Assembly: GCF_004359215.1 (NCBI RefSeq)
Contig: NC_090612.1
Coordinates: 6,121,701 to 6,176,549 of the forward strand
Length of the DNA stretch: 54,849 nt
Origin: Bremia lactucae
Lineage: Eukaryota > Oomycota > Peronosporomycetes > Peronosporales > Peronosporaceae
Direction: 5' to 3'
How positions within the stretch are numbered: position 1 is the first letter of the stretch; each line of letters starts with the position of its first letter. Below, piece by piece: positions 9,061 through 19,094 of the stretch. Under the pieces are notes generated by a model, which was not told the origin of the DNA, ran no database searches, and worked only from the letters and a program-made list of their open reading frames with translations. The translations under genes and the position numbers were made by a program.

Positions 9061-9490
9061 GTAGATCTTTAATCTCGCCCATACCCGCTCCCTCGCGCCA
9101 AGTCCGACATGGTGATTGTATGCGGCAATGTGTTTAATAAGACCTCTTCATAAAATCATGGCCGCACTCGTGAGTAAGACACACGGCAACCCCGTGCTAG
9201 ACCAAATGACAGCGAGTTTCTCGCCGGCCGAGTTTCTTAGATGCCGGGTGGTAACGTGCGTCTAAATATAAAGTCACAGTCTGCGTGCTTACTCCTCGAG
9301 CGGTTAAATGTCTACAGTCTCGGAGGTGTCTACCCTTTAAGGCCGGTTGATCTTCTTGCGGCAAGTTTGACCTTGATATCTCGATCGTTGGATCCTACAA
9401 AGACACGAGCCTGATACTAAACCGATTGTTCATCCTGGAATGCCAGCCGGTGCACGACACATTCCGCTATGTAAACCTGGCAACAGGTCT
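9060..9490. other. No recognised feature
   Basis: About 430 bp with no reading frame, repeat or RNA gene recognised. It leads into degenerate gypsy integrase sequence at about 9.49 kb. Confidence 0.35.
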
Positions 9491-10230
9491 CACTTCTGCG
9501 ATTTGGCGTGTCTTGTTAAGATCCGCCAAGTGTCCCCCGTCACTACTAGTGAATGGGCCAGTCTGCGACCAAGTCATCTTCGACAACAAGCTCCATCCAG
9601 CTCACGGCAAAGATGTTTCAGTAAGATTGTCTTCCATTCGGTTCCGATCTCACCATGGGATCAATCCAGCCCACCCTCGGCTCATACAACTGCTTCACTT
9701 GCCAGTTTGCCCATATCCACTGGGTGTTGGAAGAAGTCCATTACTAATGAATTTGTGTTTGGCCTGCCGAAAGATTCGGATGGACATCATGGTTTTTGTT
9801 GACCGATTGTGCAAAATGGCTCGCTTAGCGGATATGCCAGATAACTTCGACAGTGAAGGTATAGCAAAGCTGTGTATTGATCGCGTGTGTTTCGACAACA
9901 CGGTTTTGCAGTGGCAATTGTCTCGGATAGAAACCCCGTTTTACGGGTAAGTTCTGGAAGTCGATCTTACGAGTGCTATTCAGCAGATTGAACATGCTAC
10001 AATGGATTATCCGCAAATTGATTATTAGACTGAACGTTAATTGCGTCATCGAAGACGTTCTGCACAGTGTATGTGCTAAAACAGCAAAGCGCTGGAGCAC
10101 AATATCCCCGGTTGTTGAGCTTACGCTTTGCATGCCTCTCAGATTGAACTCCATTGAATATGAACGATTTAGAACCAAACTGCGCCCGCGCTTTCTCGGG
10201 CCATAAACAGTCGTGGTCAAGATGGGTCCA
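9490..10230 (+). pseudogene. Ty3/gypsy integrase core, decayed
   Basis: Fragments in shifting frames follow the integrase order: LASLPISTGCWKKSI, NEFVFGLPKDSDGHHGF, VFVDRLCKMARLADMPDNF, EGIAKLCIDRVCFDN, then NCVIEDVLHSVCAKTAKRWST and TKLRPRFLGP. This is the DDE core and C-terminal region of a chromovirus integrase. At least four frame changes make it inactive. A chromodomain piece follows at 10,355. Confidence 0.8.
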
Positions 10231-10241
10231 GCTTATATCTA

Positions 10242-10253
10242 CCCCCCCCCCCC
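10242..10253 (+). repeat. Poly-C run of 12
   Basis: Twelve C's. The matching sequence on the other haplotype contig stops exactly at this point (39,698), which suggests the run broke that assembly. Confidence 0.8.
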
Positions 10254-10354
10254 GCGTAAGCTACGCACACTTTCAATGTCTGCGTTGGTTTGCTTAAGCC
10301 GTATAGGGATTCTTTCCATGTGGATTTGAAGCGCTCGCGCCAAGACGAACGGCT

Positions 10355-10687
10355 GTGCCGCCGATTGCGGCATCCTCATCAGAATGTCTAGAGGTCCCCA
10401 TAAAAGAGGATGTTGATGCTATTACGTCAAAAGACGGTTTTAGAATGCAGCGAGGGGTTGACATTATAAAATTCAAAGCAACAAAAGCCTCCATCGTTAT
10501 TTCGGCCTCTACTGCGTTGCTCGACGAGAAAGGGAACTTCAGTCTCATGTGGAGATTTCTGAAGCAACGTCGTCGGAAGGGTCAGTATCAGTATCTGTTG
10601 AAGTGGCTTGGCTACTCATCGTCGGAAAATCCTGGGAGTTTGAGGTACTCCTTCGGCAAGATTGTTTCTAAGCCGTCGACAAATTGA
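10355..10687 (+). pseudogene. Chromodomain tail of gypsy integrase
   Basis: Open for 110 codons. A linker rich in Ser/Pro is followed by WRFLKQRRRKGQYQYLLKW and LGYSSSENPGSL, which fits the chromodomain core (usual form ...YLVKWLGYPSSENSWE). Chromodomains on integrase steer insertion to marked chromatin. The last helix region is frameshifted (YSFGKIVSKPSTN). Its allele is 39,648-39,265 on the minus strand. Confidence 0.75.
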
Positions 10688-10689
10688 GC

Positions 10690-11045
10690 ACCGTGCTCAA
10701 GGTCAAAAACTAGCGTCGAATGACGCTTTTCACCAATAAAGGTGGGAATGCAAAGAGCGAAAGCCACTGGCCATCTTCTCTGAGTCGCAATGTTTAAGGA
10801 CTATAGATCACGAATGGCTTAGAGCAAAGCAGATGCACTCTAAATCTGAGAAGTGCATACTTAATAGCAAGCAGCCCTTTATCTTAAACAAGGTAGGTCT
10901 TTTCTTCAGCTTTAAGGAGCCTGGACTCGAACTCGATGACGCTTTGTCGTCCATCGTTATCTGTTTGTAACAGCGCGCTGGCAGCGGCAAATTCAGATGC
11001 GTCACAGACAGCAGATCAGGCAGAGCCAAAATCGGGGCATGGGTG
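10690..11045 (-). pseudogene. Ty3/gypsy RNase H fragment
   Basis: Minus strand, from PILALPDLLSVCDASEFAAAS through LLQTDNDGRQSVIEFESR and DKGLLAIKYALLRFRVHL to FVIYS. This is the gypsy RNase H with CDASEFA around the first catalytic Asp and FESR around the catalytic Glu. A stop interrupts at LV*DKG and the C-terminal third is missing. On the minus strand it is the third piece of RT1 - RT2 - RNase H, where RT2 is flipped. Confidence 0.75.
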
Positions 11046-11059
11046 ATACTTTCTTTTAC

Positions 11060-11440
11060 GCTTGATAGGTGTTATTTATTGATGGCATACTTGCTTATAG
11101 TAGCTCGAGCAGGGTTGGTCAGATAAGGATATTCTCATATACCACTAACGAGCAGTGCTCGAGTGCATGCGCACGAATAAATTCTATGTCAAAGCATCTA
11201 CATGTCTTATGGTGCGGAAGAAATTCCGGTTTTAGGCTGCTTCGTTGGAAAGCGTTGCTTTAGAGCGGTTCTGCTACGGTAAGAGACATGGTAGATTGGC
11301 CAGTTCCAAAAAAACAAAAAGAAATTGCGTCAGTGGCTTTACCTGGCCAACTACTTCCATAAGCATAGCGAAAATTACTCAGATATAGCTCGCCCATTAT
11401 CGAATCTCCTTAAGAAGGATATGGATTAATGCTGAACAAG
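11060..11440 (+). pseudogene. Ty3/gypsy RT palm/thumb segment, flipped in place
   Basis: Plus strand: FIDGILAYSSSSRVGQI (position of the YVDD box), INSMSKHLHVLWCGRNSGF, then WPVPKKQKEIASVAL, the LPGQLLP frame and LSNLLKKDMD in later frames. This is the segment from the DD box to the RT/RNase H linker. The neighbours belonging to the same copy (RT start at 11,440-11,909, RNase H at 10,690-11,045) are on the minus strand, so this piece is inverted relative to both. Confidence 0.75.
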
Positions 11441-11909
11441 TGCCGAGATATGTTTGTTTATAGCCTCTAAGAGGGCGGAACATTTACTTCACATGACGAT
11501 TTAAAGTAGCCGGGGCATTGGGGGCCCTACAAAATACCCAGAGGATACCGCTTCGGTTGCTAATCGCTGTAAGCGAAATATTACTAGTTCGCATGTGCAG
11601 TTGATAATAGCCATCGACTAAGTCTAGGGATTTCGCGCTGTCTCTTATAGACAGGCGTTTCATTTTTTCTAAGATATTGCTTTCGACGCAAGCATGCTTG
11701 TTTCGATCCACACAACTTATTCGAGTGGCCGAACTTCGACGCTGACTGTAGTCGTTTGAATCTAAATCTACAGTGTAATAGGTTGTCAGTCCGAGCTTGT
11801 GCAGTCGTGCTAACGACCGTACCTCAAGTGAGGCTGGAAGAGCACCGAAAAATGATGCTTTTAAGCAGTTAAGGATAATCTCTTCCATGCTCCAAATTTT
11901 GCTCCGCAA
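11440..11909 (-). pseudogene. Ty3/gypsy RT fingers/palm start
   Basis: Minus-strand 141-codon frame whose second half is typical gypsy RT: KSLDLVDGYYQLHMRTSN, LTAISNRSGILW and NAPATLNRHVK, continuing below 11,484 as EMFRPLRGYKQTYLG, which should lead into the DD box. The first half is out of frame with known RT. It stops where the flipped segment 11,060-11,440 begins. Confidence 0.8.
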
Positions 11910-11919
11910 ATCCTGATCG

Positions 11920-13795
11920 GCCTTTCAGTGTCGTCTATGACGCATCTGATTTTGCCGTAGACAGCGCCTTGTAACAAATAGATGAAGATGGGCAGGAATG
12001 CATCATTGCGTTCGAGTCTAGACAGCTAAAAGTTGCGGAGAAGAACTTCATAGTTTATGACAAAGAGCTACTTGCAATAAAGTATGTCCTTGTCAAATTT
12101 AGATTTCATCTGATTGGGTCAAAGCCTTCTGTGATCTATACAGATCATGCGTCTTTACGCACCGCGACTAGCCCCATCTCTCACCGAGAATGGCTCGATG
12201 GCTTTCAATTTTTGCTGAATACGACTTTAAAGTGAAGTATATGAAAAGTAAAATGCTTCGGTAGATAGGTTATCACACAGACCAGATTATGAGCTCGCTC
12301 GCGCTGCGACTATAATGTCGCCGATCTAATGCGCTCGGCATATGCGAATGATGTAAGTGTGCAGCTTTGCAACGAGCTCTTGGGAGATATAAGTCTAAAG
12401 AATCTCGGACATTACATTGTCGGCACGCTTGCGTGCGGGCTTGCAGCTTTATTCTATCGATAATGGTATTTTGTATTATGGCACAAATACAGCTGAACCT
12501 CCGCGCATCGTAGATGCGCCTCATGGTGAAAGCAAAAGTATCATATCCTCTATGAGGCACAAAATACTATTTTTGTTGTCATCTCGGTCGAGAAAAGACC
12601 CAGGGCTCTGAAGCCACAGCTATTAGTGGCCTAAACTCTTTAAATGGGTCAGCACCTATGTTCCCAGATGCGAAACTTGTCAGTCGGTTAAACTCGGCAC
12701 ACGCGACGGCACCGCGTGCCAGTTTACCCGTACCCGCTTAGTGTAAGGAGTCCATTATTATGAATTTGTGTTTGGCCTACCGAAAGATTCGGAAGGCAAT
12801 ATGGGCATTGTGGTCTTTGTTAACCGATTGAGCAAATGGATCACTAAGCAGTGTGCCGGATACTATTGACGGTGAAGGTACAGCAGAGCTGCTTAATGAT
12901 CGCGTGTTTCGACATCATGGTTACCTTTGACATGTTCCCATGCACGAACATAGGTGCTTATGGCAGCTGTCGCCTATTGAGACACAAGTTTCACAGGTAC
13001 GTTTTGGAAGTCGATCTTCCGAGTGCTTAGCACCAGATTGGATATCTTCACAGCGAATCATCCAAATCGGCTGCCAGATTAAGCGGGTCAATTGCGTCAT
13101 TGAAGAAGTTATGTGCAGTGTCTGGGCTGTGACATCAAAAGGATAAAGCACAATGCTCTCGGCTGTTAAGTTTGCGTTAATCAACGCTGTGAATGCCTCT
13201 TCAGGCTATATATTCCCTATGAGAACTATCTGAACGGTATCGCCCACGCATTCCGTTAACGCCACCACAACGTGGTTCAGGCTTCGTTGGGCGAATCGCC
13301 GATTGGCTTGCTGTTATCAGACCTGACACTCTTTTGAAAAATTAAGCGTATTTCTTGCAACGCGATTGGATGTATTACGATATGTGCGTTATACAATGGC
13401 TGATACCCAAGACAAGCAAAATGCACTAGCGGATGCTAAAGGCAGAAGCTGTGTTGGTTTTATACGGTCGGTGACCGGGTCTTACTAAACGCTAAGAACT
13501 TACTTACAAACGTAGTGTCCGCTGTCCGCAGTATTCTACGTTGGCTTGCTTGAGACTTATCGTGATCATTCCACGTGGATTGGATGGCGCTTGCGCCGAG
13601 ACACGTGACTGTGCCGCAGGTCGCTACATCCGCATCAGGATGTTCATCCGGCCCCTTAAACGATATTTTTGACACTCCAACGGCCAAAAACGGTTTTGAA
13701 CAGCGTAAAAGGTGCGAGATTTTAGACACTCCAACATCAAAAGTCGGTTTTGAACAACGTAAAAGGTTCTCGTTCTAGCAATATTCTCATGGAGA
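11920..13795 (+). pseudogene. Ty3/gypsy RNase H - integrase region, decayed
   Basis: Plus strand with many stops. RNase H: YDASDFAVDSAL, FESRQLKVAEKNFIVYDKE, LLAIKYVLVKFRFHLIG, IYTDHASLRTA. Integrase zinc region: LFYR*WYFVLWHKYS and CETCQSVKLGTRDG. Integrase core: FVFGLPKDSEGNMGIVVF, VNRLSKW, then NCVIEEVMCSVW and, near 13,575, the C-terminal MALAPRHVTVPQVATSASG. It ends at 13,795, where a ~395-bp chromodomain stretch present on the other haplotype (35,420-35,815) is deleted. An antisense ORF and an LTR follow. Confidence 0.8.
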
Positions 13796-13989
13796 AGCTT
13801 CCGCTTTGAGATTTCAAAGCCAATTCTTCGTTCTAGACGAATGTCGGCCTCATCAGGAAAGTCACTAAAAGTCTACATTTTGCAAGGGCGACGGGCCCGA
13901 TTTACCCATTTTACTGAACGATTCCGACTCGTTCGAATATAATCATTCGGAATTTTCTGCATTGAGGACACAGATACACCACGTGCTTA

Positions 13990-14490
13990 ATCGCGCAAAT
14001 GCACTGGATACTGACCTAATGTCATAACTAGTGGCGTAAGGTATTGGTCCGCAACATCTCGGAGGCGCTCTTCCGCACAAAGTAATAGGAACCTATATTC
14101 ACTATGAGCTTAAAGGCCGCAGCCCGACGAAGAACTTGCGCATTCCTGAGGATAGCATGTTCTTGCTCTTCATTGAGCGGGCTCGTTAATATGGTGGCCT
14201 CTATGGCCTCTGAGCTCGGTGTCATGCGTAATGCAGTCAAAGCATCCGCGACACCACGCTCTGAAAACGGATTTGGTGCCCAACGAGAATCGTCTTCACG
14301 TCGATGAGTGATAAGTTTGGGCTCCTCATCCTATTTCTCAGACGGAGTGAGATTTCCATAGTCCACGTACTCATCATCTCCAAGGAAGGAGCTAAGGGTC
14401 GGTGACTCATGCTTAGATGTCACACGACAGCGGATGTAAGAACATAAGCGTAAGGTTAGCTGTTCAATATCCAACCTCAAAGAGGTTGAG
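13990..14490 (-). pseudogene. Antisense 3' ORF of gypsy element, copy B
   Basis: Minus strand between the integrase (plus) and the LTR at 14,534 (plus). The conserved blocks of the 52.6-kb copy are all there but in shifting frames: APNPFSERGVADALTAL, PLNEEQEHAILRNAQVLRR and then a decayed AHSEYRF...SASEMLRTN region. The protein is charged and probably helical with no domain recognised. The host element reads plus (gag, integrase, polypurine tract), so this ORF is antisense to it. The copy is broken. Confidence 0.65.
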
Positions 14491-14520
14491 AGCGAATGTC
14501 AACAATCAGTATCAACAGTC

Positions 14521-14533
14521 TGATGGAGGAGGG
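14521..14533 (+). other. Polypurine tract before shared LTR
   Basis: tgatggaggaggg directly precedes the LTR start. The equivalent before the downstream LTR is tgatggggaaggg (18,101-18,113). Confidence 0.6.
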
Positions 14534-15004
14534 TGGTATGCAGTACACTTCGGTTGGTAAGCCGCTAATGTGGTACATTTTACAGTATGGGTCAATAACC
14601 CTCTTTTTGTTTAAAATGGGCGGTATCTTTAAAACCCATTTATAATGGGTAATTGAAGTTGCCGCCACCAGATACCTATCTGGTTGCTTAAATCTATCTT
14701 AAAAGTAATTAAAATAAGGTTGTATTTTAAATAAATTTTAATTTCTCTTTTGATCTTCGAGCGTATAGTGCCTTCCTGAGGCTTGCACTGCAATCAGCGA
14801 CAGTAATTAGCCTTCCTAAGGTATATACTCTCGGGCATAAGTTGCCATTTGGTTCTACGAACCACTAAGTTCTTTAAACTAAGATTCAATAAGCTTCGAG
14901 CTTGAACAACTTACTATTTGATAATCTTCTTAGTGCCATAGAAATTAGTAACTTTCCAAATTTAAGTCTTTCTTTGACTTTAAAAGCGAGGTAGCTCCCC
15001 TATA
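14534..15004 (+). mobile_element. LTR, 5' LTR of the RT-less gypsy (shared with upstream element)
   Basis: Starts in the block acttcggttggtaagccgc and ends agcgaggtagctcccctata, with decayed TG...CA ends. It is rich in hairpins, for example tggttc/gaacca. It acts as 3' LTR of the element at 9.4-14.5 kb (polypurine tract on its left) and as 5' LTR of the element at 15.0-18.1 kb (primer site on its right), which is a tandem arrangement. Confidence 0.7.
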
Positions 15005-15006
15005 CC

Positions 15007-15020
15007 TGGTAGCACTCGTA
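15007..15020 (+). other. Primer-binding-site candidate
   Basis: TGGTAGCACTCGTA starts two bases after the LTR. The same TGGTAGCACT follows a different LTR at 50,291 on the minus strand. The sharing argues for a real tRNA primer site; the tRNA is not identified, though it resembles initiator-Met sites. Confidence 0.5.
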
Positions 15021-15064
15021 GTCAATCTATGTCTGAGTCTTCATAAGATTAATTCTCTGCTGAA

Positions 15065-15960
15065 ATGGAAACTTTTCCCGAGCTTTCAGAGGCGAAACGC
15101 GCAGCGTTTGAGAAGCTCAAAACCTTGTTTGGGCTACACATTGAGTTCATTATGTCTTAGGGACCAAAGGATCTGGATGGAAGGCTTGAAGCCTTATATT
15201 TCAAATTAAAAATTCCTCTTATCGGACAGGTCTAGAATCACTTAGCGGCATCGATGCCGACTCGGTACATTTCTGTACCTGATCCAGAGCTTAAGGCTCG
15301 CCTTCTTTTGTTAGTGTTAAGACAAATGAGGGTAAAAAGGTAGAACCCCTCCTATTTGGATCAAGTAAATGGAGATGACCATGACGATCGCGACTCATAC
15401 CGACTCATCAGTAAACGAGCCCTAAGGGACTATGTCCAGGAGTTGCGAACTCTGGTTGCCGCTATGTATCAAGACACAGTGCAAGAGATGTTAGTATCCG
15501 TCTTCATGGGGATCTCATTGAGGGCGTTGCCCGAACGAAATTTACCGAACCCATTCCGTTACTTCAAAGATGCAGTTGCGATAGCGACACGCGCTGAATT
15601 CGGCTTTAAGTCCGCTCGCGTCAGTATGCCCGTTTAGCGTACAAACCCTTCGAGCACATCGGGTTCATCTAATAGACCGGAGCCCATGACCTAAGCCTCG
15701 TTGATGAGGGAGCAGCAGAACTTTAAGCTGTGGAACAGCACAAAAATATTCGTAGATGTTATATGTGCAGGAGCACGAAACACTTATGCCCGGCTTGTCG
15801 CTTACGCAACGCTCGCAAAGCTCGAAGATCAATAATATCACCTCATACCACAAACCTGGTACGGTGCGGGAAACGCAGATACCCAGTAGGGGCGGGGCGC
15901 CCGACTGGGGCTGAACTAGGCTCTATAGATCTCTAGGAGGTAAAGGTCGACAGATCCTAG
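15065..15960 (+). pseudogene. Ty3/gypsy gag with CCHC knuckle
   Basis: Starts at an ATG (METFPELSEAKRAAF) 60 bp after the primer site and is broken by a stop after 31 codons. The best stretch, 15,356-15,637, is the gag capsid region: LISKRALRDYVQELRTLVA, VQEMLVSVF and the PFRYFKDAVAIATRAEFGF block. A zinc knuckle CX2CX4HX4C (CYMCRSTKHLCPAC) lies at 15,757-15,798. Gag would form the particle that packages the RNA. The copy at 31.1 kb has lost the ATG and the knuckle. Confidence 0.8.
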
Positions 15961-15979
15961 CCCTAAGGGGTTAATAGCA

Positions 15980-16395
15980 CGGGCGTGAATACAAAGCCCA
16001 GCTTGTTAGTCGCGAATGCGACTGTTAGGGGCTTCAATAAGCCACGATCAATTTTAATTGATTCAGGAGCGATTCTCTTCAAGGAAGCGACGTTGAGCAT
16101 AATTCCAATTTTGTTCGACGTCACTCCCTTAAAGAAAATCAGCGATATGCTGAACGCTTGAAGCGCATGAAGGTGATTCGATCACAGTTCGCTTAGCGAC
16201 AGGAGTCGTGCTACCGTACCTAAAACTCCTTTGAACTAAGGTATTAAATTTCTGGACTTTGACAGTGCGACACGCTGTCTTGAATTCGATCTGGATTCGA
16301 GATATAAACTCTTCCTTAGTATGTCCTGGCTTCAAAGCCATGAGCTATGGATTGGTTGGAGGCCTATGACCTTAAACACTACGCACAATGTTCCT
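15980..16395 (+). pseudogene. Ty3/gypsy aspartic protease
   Basis: Reads NTKPSLLVANATVRGFNK, then RSILIDSGAILFKEATL with the catalytic DSGA. It continues through SITVRLATGVVLPYLK and, after frame changes, LEFDLDSRYKLFLSMSWLQ and SHELWIGWR, the usual end of the gypsy protease fold. It would cut the polyprotein. Broken by frameshifts. Confidence 0.7.
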
Positions 16396-17725
16396 AGCGA
16401 GGCTTTGAATAGTCATGAACCCACCTTCGCTTGACACAAAAGCGTTATTGGCGTAAGCCATCGACACATTCTGTCATTGTGTTCCAATATTGAGAACATT
16501 TTTAGTGAGCGTGGCTCATTATTTATTGGTGAAACGACACGAACCCCGTTGAGTGATACTCGTTGAAATAACGAATCACTGAATGCTGAAAGCATTGTGG
16601 CCATTAGCATGGATTTTGTATTGGCCTACCGAAAGATTCGGAAGGCAACACGGGCATCGTGGTTTTTGTTGACCGATTGAGCAAAATGGTTCGCTTAGCA
16701 GTGTGCCGGATACCATTGACGGTGAAGGTACAGCAAAGCTGTTTATTGACCGCGTGTTTCGACAACACCGCTGCCTTTGACACGTTTTCCATGTACGAGC
16801 ATAGGTGCTTACCCATACCAGTGGCAAGTGTCTTCTTTTAAGACCCAGTGTCAAGAATACGTTCTAAAAGTCGATCTTTCAAGTGCTTTTGGCACCAGAT
16901 TGGACATCCCACGGCGGATCATTCGCAGATCGATGATCAAATTGAACGTATTAATTGCGTCATTGAAGCCGTTTTGCGCAGCGTGTGACACCAAAGCGCT
17001 GAAGGACAATGCTCCAGATTGTTGTGTTTTCGTTGAACAACACTGTGCATGCCTCTACCGGTTATACTCCGTTCTACGTGAACGGCCTCACACACCCACG
17101 CATTCCATTAACGCTACCACTACGTGGTTCAAGGCTTGGTAAGGGGGGGGTATAAGATTGGCTTGCTGATATCAGCCTTATTACGATTAAGAAACAGGTT
17201 AGCGAGTTTATCGCAATGCGATTAAATATCTTAAGACATGTGCGAAATACAATGGCTGACAGCCAAGACAAATAAAAAGAACAAGCGGATGCTAAATGCA
17301 GAAGCTGTATTAATTCTAATAAGGTCGGTGACCGAGTATTACTTATTGCTAAAAAATACCCACTTAGTATTTGTGGCTTTTTAAGACCAAATAGCGTCCG
17401 CGCATTACTGGACCATTTATGATCGTGACCAAAAACGCCCTAGCTTACACGCTTAACCTCCCACGCTGGTTGCGCACACACCCAGTGTTCTACGTTGGCT
17501 TACTTATGCCTTATAGGGATCTCTCCCATGTGGTGGATTGGAAGGCGCTCGCGCCGAGTACGTCGGCTGCGCCGCAGATTGCTGCATTGTCATCAGGAGG
17601 TCCAGCTGGACCTCTAAACGAGGCTGTAAACGCTCCAACTTCAACAGACGATCTTGGACCTCACCAAGAATATTCTCCGTTTGAGCAAAATATTACGAAG
17701 AAGTTGCACCTCGTGCCTTAACGCC
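16396..17725 (+). pseudogene. Ty3/gypsy integrase directly after protease; RT/RNase H absent
   Basis: A protease linker (NVPSEALNSHEPTFA, GETTRTPLSDTR, NAESIVAISMDFV) runs straight into the integrase core (FVDRLSKMVRLAV), then the FGTRLDIPRR block, NCVIEAVLRSV and NTVHASTGYTPFYVNGL in other frames, and finally the 100-codon frame at 17,419 (TKNALAYTLNLPRWLRTHP, VFYVGLLMPYRDLSHV). No RT or RNase H lies between protease and integrase. It is an internal deletion derivative that would need enzymes from elsewhere. Confidence 0.8.
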
Positions 17726-17754
17726 AACACAGACGCCGCCGATATTCCGGCCAT

Positions 17755-17940
17755 CTCCTGCATTGCTCGACGAGCAGCCTTCAATCCCACGCCGAAAGAC
17801 TTCTGAAGCGACGTCGTCGTAATGGTCAATATCAGCATCTGGTGAAGTGGCTTTGGTACCCCTCGTCGGAAAACTCGTGGAGTATGAGATTCTTCTTCGG
17901 CAAGATTGCCCGTACGCCGTTGGAGTTTTTGAGCGCCACG
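17755..17940 (+). pseudogene. Chromodomain tail of gypsy integrase
   Basis: After the Pro/Ser-rich linker, shifting frames give RRRNGQYQHLVKWLWYPSS, ENSWSMRF and EILLRQDCPYAVGVFE, the chromodomain and its following tail. The aromatic/W positions are kept. Frame changes occur around 17,820 and 17,870. Confidence 0.7.
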
Positions 17941-18100
17941 CGGCGAGCTCCTCCGGCGTAGTCACCTTGGGCCCAACAGCCCAGGTATGCAGCTTAGACC
18001 CGCAACCTCTTGGGGGCGCTCTTACACACTGTTCAGTAGCACGTTATCCAACCTCAAAGAGGAAATGTGTGCGAAGGGTTGACACTCGGTGTCAACAGTC
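17941..18100 (-). pseudogene. Antisense 3' ORF remnant
   Basis: On the minus strand the leader next to the LTR (from 18,100 downwards) is followed almost directly by the late part of the antisense ORF: GPKVTTPEELAAWRSKTP, equivalent to GDPARTPEEIAARDALHE at 53.0 kb. The middle and N-terminal blocks are missing here and lie instead inside the LTR at 18,160-18,420. It abuts the chromodomain end with no gap. Confidence 0.55.
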
Positions 18101-18113
18101 TGATGGGGAAGGG

Positions 18114-18961
18114 TGTAATGGTGTACACTTTGGTTGGTAAGCCGCTAATGTGGTACAAAGTGGTATGAATCTATATTCGCTGTGAGCTTTTGCCTTTGCG
18201 AAAGCCGCAGCCCAGCTATGAGCTCGCTCCTTCCTGAGGATTGCCTGCTCTTGCTCTTCATCGAGCGGGTTCGCTATTATATTGGCCTCCAGGCCCGAAG
18301 TTCCGCGTAATGCGATAAATGCATACGTCCTACGAAAGGATTAGGAACTTGGTGAGACTCGTCTTTACGCTGGTGTGAGCTTGTATTGGGTTCCTCACCC
18401 TCCTCCTTAGACGGAAAGTTAGCCTAAAAAAGCACCATCCCTTTGTCATCCAGGAGAGCGGAAACGGTCGGTGACCCTGGCTTGGGTGTCATAAGACAAG
18501 AGGACGTAAACACAACCGTAGATTTTACATCATGGGTCAATTGCCCTCTTTTCTATTTAAAATAAGTATTATCATTAAAACCCCATTTCTAATGAGTAAT
18601 TCGAGTGGTCGCCACCAGAGATCTTTCTGGTGGCCTAAATCACTTTTAACTGTAGTTAGGGTGCGGTTTATATTTTAAATTTGAAAACAAATCAGTTCCC
18701 CTTTTGATCTTCGACTGTCTAGTGCCTATCTGAGGCTTGTGCTGCGATCAACGATAGTAATAAGCCTTCCTAAGGTATAGACCCTCGGGCATTAGATGCC
18801 ACTTGGCTCTACGAACCACTGAGTCTTTTGAATAAGTATTCACTAAGCTCTACGAGCCTGAACAACTTACTTAGTTAATATTTTTTTAGTGCCATAGAAC
18901 TAAGTAACATTCTGAGTTTGTAGCCTTCCTCTGACGTTAGGAGCGAGGTAGCTCCGCTACA
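18114..18961 (+). mobile_element. 3' LTR of the RT-less gypsy with an internal insertion
   Basis: TGTAATGG...CTCCGCTACA. Compared with the 471-bp LTR at 14,534, it carries ~365 extra bp at about 18,160-18,522. That extra segment is the N-terminal block of the antisense ORF (minus strand: NPLDEEQEQAILRKERAHS, AKAHSEYRF). The LTR-end/leader block and the ORF block have traded places. The same arrangement is at 47,614-48,461 (minus). Confidence 0.65.
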
Positions 18962-19094
18962 GGGAGGGTGTAACGGGGTATTGAAGGTCAGCCATATATT
19001 TACCCATTCTTTTCAGCTGATTTTATGTTGTCAATACTCTTTAAATCTGTAGTGCAGGGTTATTTTTTCTTACTACGTGCAAAACTTGAGCGAG
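18962..19094. mobile_element. LTR-end fragment of the TGTAACGGGG type
   Basis: A gggaggg purine run followed by TGTAACGGGG at 18,969 begins a short fragment of the other LTR family; only about 125 bp remain before the next LTR piece. Confidence 0.45.

Noticed and set aside
9426..9950. A 174-aa host gene
   Set aside because: The frame contains recognisable integrase blocks only in its second half and changes frame against them; it is a decayed gypsy piece.
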